NCBI GenBank assembly: GCA_021828425.1
Contig: JAKARN010000045.1
Location: forward strand, 1 to 8,922
DNA from: Pseudomonadota bacterium
Lineage (GTDB): Bacteria > Pseudomonadota > Gammaproteobacteria > JAKAQQ01
Direction of reading: 5' to 3'
DNA: 8,922 bases
The notes under the pieces: generated by a model
What the model was told of the DNA's origin: nothing
The model's database searches: none
What the model saw: only the letters and a program-made list of their open reading frames with translations
In this document: in pieces, positions 6,725 through 8,922 of the stretch
Position numbering within the stretch: the first letter of the stretch is position 1
Layout of the letters: each line of letters starts with the position of its first letter
Translations under genes and position numbers: made by a program

Positions 6725-7495
6725 CTACCCGGGCACGGGTCGCTGGCCGAAGCCATAACGGTCGGGGTAACGGACCGTCCAGAGATAGAGACCCTCGGGA
6801 GGGGCCATGACGCCGGCAGCCGCACGATTCCGGCCTGCCTGGACTTCGCGGAGCCACTCGGGGGGCTGGTGGCCGTATCCCACCTCGAGCAGTGATCCCA
6901 CAAAGTTCCTCACCATGTGATACAGAAAGGCGTTCGCCTCAATTTCGAAAACCACCTCTTCTCCCTGTTCCAGGAGGGTCAGTCGATCGACCCGGCGCCG
7001 GCTGGAGCGGGATTGGCAGCCGGCCGATCGGAAAGCCGACCAATCCTGCTCGCCGAGCCAGCCCTCCAGAGACCGCCGCATGGCCTCCACATCAAGGGGG
7101 CGCCGTGTCCAGAAGACACGATCCCGGTCGAGCGCCGGGCGGGTCAGTGCAGTCCGGATCCGGTACCGGTAGCAGCGGGCAAGCGCCGAGCGGCGGGCAT
7201 GGAAATCGGGAGACACCTCTCGTGCCCAGAGCACCACGACGTCGGGAGGCAGGCCGGCATTCGTCCCCTCACGCCAGGCCCGCGGCGTGCGTCGGGCCCC
7301 ACTGTCGAAATGAACCACCTGTTCGCGGGCATGCACACCGGCATCAGTCCGTCCAGCTGGCACCACCCGCAGGGGGTGGTCGGCCACGCGTCTTAGGGCC
7401 TGCTCGAGAACGGCCTGGACCGTCCGCCGATCTTTCTGGTACTGGAATCCGGCAAAGAGGGTGCCCGAATACTCCAACCCGAGTGCAATCCTCAT
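6725..7495 (-). CDS. truA: tRNA pseudouridine synthase A (positions 38-40)
   Basis: Converts uridines 38, 39 and 40 in the anticodon stem-loop of many tRNAs to pseudouridine, in the cytoplasm. Seen: 256 residues (E. coli 270). The family opening LGLEYSGTLFAGFQYQ (5-20) is present. GRTDAGVHA (48-56) holds the catalytic Asp51, and NAGLPPDVVV, CYRYRI, WSAFRSAGCQSR and YHMVRNFVGSLLEVG follow in the expected order. All are TruA signatures. It starts 15 bases after the fimV stop with only a weak ribosome binding site, suggesting cotranscription with fimV. In Pseudomonas-like genomes trpF (sometimes trpBA) follows truA, and in E. coli dedA does; here accD follows after 94 bases. Confidence 0.97.
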   Translation of the reverse strand: MRIALGLEYSGTLFAGFQYQKDRRTVQAVLEQALRRVADHPLRVVPAGRTDAGVHAREQVVHFDSGARRTPRAWREGTNAGLPPDVVVLWAREVSPDFHARRSALARCYRYRIRTALTRPALDRDRVFWTRRPLDVEAMRRSLEGWLGEQDWSAFRSAGCQSRSSRRRVDRLTLLEQGEEVVFEIEANAFLYHMVRNFVGSLLEVGYGHQPPEWLREVQAGRNRAAAGVMAPPEGLYLWTVRYPDRYGFGQRPVPG

Positions 7496-7510
7496 TCCGG
7501 AACGGCGAAA

Positions 7511-8922
7511 TCAACCGTTGGTGATCGTCGCCAGGATCTCGCGGGCTTGCGTCTTCTGCGCCGGACTTCCCTCCTCGATCACCTCGTCGAGGATGCTCTT
7601 GGCACTGTCCCTGTCGCCCATTTCGAGGTAGGCCCGGGCCAGGTCGATCTTGGTTGACACGGTTTCTGTCCCGGATCCGAGGCCGCTCACCGTGAGGGTG
7701 GCGGTATGCTGGGTAATCGCCGCAATGGACTCGTCGAAACTCCTTTGACTCTCGGGATCCAGTGTTCCGCTCCCCGTCCGGGTTCCCACAGGACTGGCAG
7801 CCGGTGATTCGCCCGCTGTGCTCCGGTGAGCAGTATCGGGGTTGAAGGCTTCCAGTTCAAACTCGAGGTTGATCTCGGTATTGGTGGTCGTGTCCGTTCC
7901 AATGTCGGATTCACGGTGAATCAGCGGGGATACCGCCTCAGCGGACGAAAGTTCCGTCTTGGAAGGTTCTGCCGGCATTTCCGGGGTTCCCATCAACTCA
8001 TCAAAGTAATGTTCGATATTGTCGGTGGTCGTGGCGACAGCTCCTGTATCGGCTGGGGCAGGCGCCGCCCTCGGGGCAGAGGATGCTGCCTGATCGAAGA
8101 ACGGCTCGCCGGGAGCAATCTGGCGCCCCCGCTCAGCCACTTCCGGCCAGTGGGCATCGTCGGTCCCGAAACGGGACTGGTAGCGGCGAGCCAGCGCCAC
8201 GTACTCTTCGCTCCGTCCCGCTGTGGCATACACTTCAAGCAGCTTGAGTTGCACATCCTGCCGTTCCGGATTCTGATCCAGCCAGGAAGTGAGGGTCTCA
8301 ATGGCGCGGTCATAAAGTCCGTAGGCCATGTGAAACTTGACTTCGGTGAAGGGGTCGAAAGCAGCCTCGTCCGGGCTTCCGGTTTCGGCCGGCTGAAGAT
8401 CAGGAGCCTCCGGGGCAGCTGCCTCGTGCAACGGGATTTCCACGGATTCGGTCGACTCGTTCCGGTTAGCGCCGGTGGAAAGCCTCTCGGTTGGACGTGC
8501 AAATGCCACTGCCTCAGCCCGTTCCTGCCGCCCGCTCCGGCGCTTGAACCAGAACCAACCCAGAACCAGGATCACGAGCACCGCAAGCAGGATCCACAGC
8601 AAGGAAGGCAGGCCCAAAAACGGGGACGAGGCTGTCTTCAGGTGGTGAGCCGAGTGTTCCAGCGAGACCAAAGTCTGGTTTTTCAGGGTCAGGAGATTTT
8701 TGAGCCGGGTGATCTGGGCTTTTTGGTTCTTGACCGCGGCCGCCAGGGCGGCAACCCGTGCATTGTCCCCCTTGAGCTTCTCGCGGAGATGCGCCACAAC
8801 AGCGGGAGCAGGACCCGGACGGTGGGACAACCGCATCCGGCTCGGGGACAGGAGCACAAGGCGCGATGACTGTGGGGCCTGCTGGCCAGGGAACATGCCC
8901 GATCGCCAGGTGTGAGATCGGA
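7511..8922 (-). CDS. fimV: FimV-like polar hub protein, C-terminal part, N-terminus beyond window
   Basis: FimV is an inner-membrane, peptidoglycan-binding protein that organises the cell pole and supports type IV pilus assembly and twitching in Pseudomonas (family knowledge). The frame is open to the right edge. An ATG at 8896 exists but is probably internal, because the family carries a signal peptide and LysM domain upstream. Numbering from that ATG (461 residues): coiled coil about 34-80 (LREKLKGDNARVAAL onward), membrane helix about 96-117 with a following basic KRRSGR, and an acidic, Ala/Pro/Glu-rich linker. A TPR-like block follows at about 183-240 (HMAYGLYDRAIETL), then a second acidic low-complexity linker. 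The FimV C-terminal domain is at about 414-458, with KIDLARAYLEMGDRDSAKS as its hallmark. The order fimV-truA is typical of pseudomonads and relatives. The first two or three codons at the edge are probably adapter-derived. Confidence 0.88.
   Translation of the reverse strand, partial: RSHTWRSGMFPGQQAPQSSRLVLLSPSRMRLSHRPGPAPAVVAHLREKLKGDNARVAALAAAVKNQKAQITRLKNLLTLKNQTLVSLEHSAHHLKTASSPFLGLPSLLWILLAVLVILVLGWFWFKRRSGRQERAEAVAFARPTERLSTGANRNESTESVEIPLHEAAAPEAPDLQPAETGSPDEAAFDPFTEVKFHMAYGLYDRAIETLTSWLDQNPERQDVQLKLLEVYATAGRSEEYVALARRYQSRFGTDDAHWPEVAERGRQIAPGEPFFDQAASSAPRAAPAPADTGAVATTTDNIEHYFDELMGTPEMPAEPSKTELSSAEAVSPLIHRESDIGTDTTTNTEINLEFELEAFNPDTAHRSTAGESPAASPVGTRTGSGTLDPESQRSFDESIAAITQHTATLTVSGLGSGTETVSTKIDLARAYLEMGDRDSAKSILDEVIEEGSPAQKTQAREILATITNG
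8915..8922. other. Probable Illumina adapter remnant, right end
   Basis: The last eight bases, AGATCGGA, equal the first eight bases of the Illumina read-through adapter (AGATCGGAAGAGC). This mirrors CCGATCT at the left end, in the orientation expected for an insert between two adapters. The genuine sequence probably ends near 8914, and the first codons of the partial fimV reading should be ignored. Confidence 0.82.

Noticed and set aside
7826..8869. A 347-codon plus-strand reading frame antisense to fimV
   Set aside because: It lies wholly opposite a well-supported FimV frame. Its product has no recognisable domain, and long antisense frames are common in GC-rich DNA with strong third-position bias.
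1..8922. A hidden defence system, prophage, insertion sequence or CRISPR array
   Set aside because: All of the window is occupied by conserved housekeeping genes in a known order. I found no direct repeat arrays, terminal inverted repeats with transposase, or phage-like genes.

Overview
The window is a compact block of housekeeping genes from a Gram-negative bacterium, most likely a gammaproteobacterium. The evidence is the gene order fimV-truA-accD-folC-dedD(SPOR)-cvpA-purF, which is characteristic of that class, together with a lipid A gene (lpxH) and a FimV-type polar hub protein. The DNA is visibly GC-rich (about 60% by eye), and all genes share the same base composition. I see no mobile element, CRISPR array, tRNA, rRNA or defence gene, and no sign of recent transfer. 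No gene-free stretch exceeds about 95 bases.

Layout, left to right. (1) Bases 1-1055, minus strand: the N-terminal 351 residues of a glutamyl-tRNA synthetase (gltX) running off the left edge. (2) Bases 1056-1130: a short divergent promoter region. (3) Bases 1131-1868, plus strand: lpxH, UDP-2,3-diacylglucosamine diphosphatase. (4) Bases 1865-8922, minus strand: seven tightly packed genes read right to left: fimV (C-terminal part, running off the right edge), truA, accD, folC, a dedD-like SPOR gene, cvpA and purF. accD-folC and folC-dedD overlap at start and stop codons, and cvpA-purF are separated by one base. The largest gap, 94 bases between truA and accD, holds two potential stem-loops and is the likeliest place for an internal promoter or control point. 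purF and lpxH converge and overlap by four bases.

The cluster mixes fatty acid synthesis (accD), folate metabolism (folC), purine synthesis (purF, with cvpA), tRNA modification (truA) and envelope or cell-division functions (fimV, dedD). folC and purF share a link through one-carbon and purine metabolism. lpxH and accD both feed envelope lipid synthesis.

I did not find a novel system. The points most worth a second look are apparent Illumina adapter remnants at both ends of the window, a perfect 9-bp stem-loop directly upstream of the accD ribosome binding site, a three-codon leader ORF overlapping the gltX start, an altered KMSKS motif and zinc site in GltX, and two 8-base G:C tracts inside the SPOR gene.
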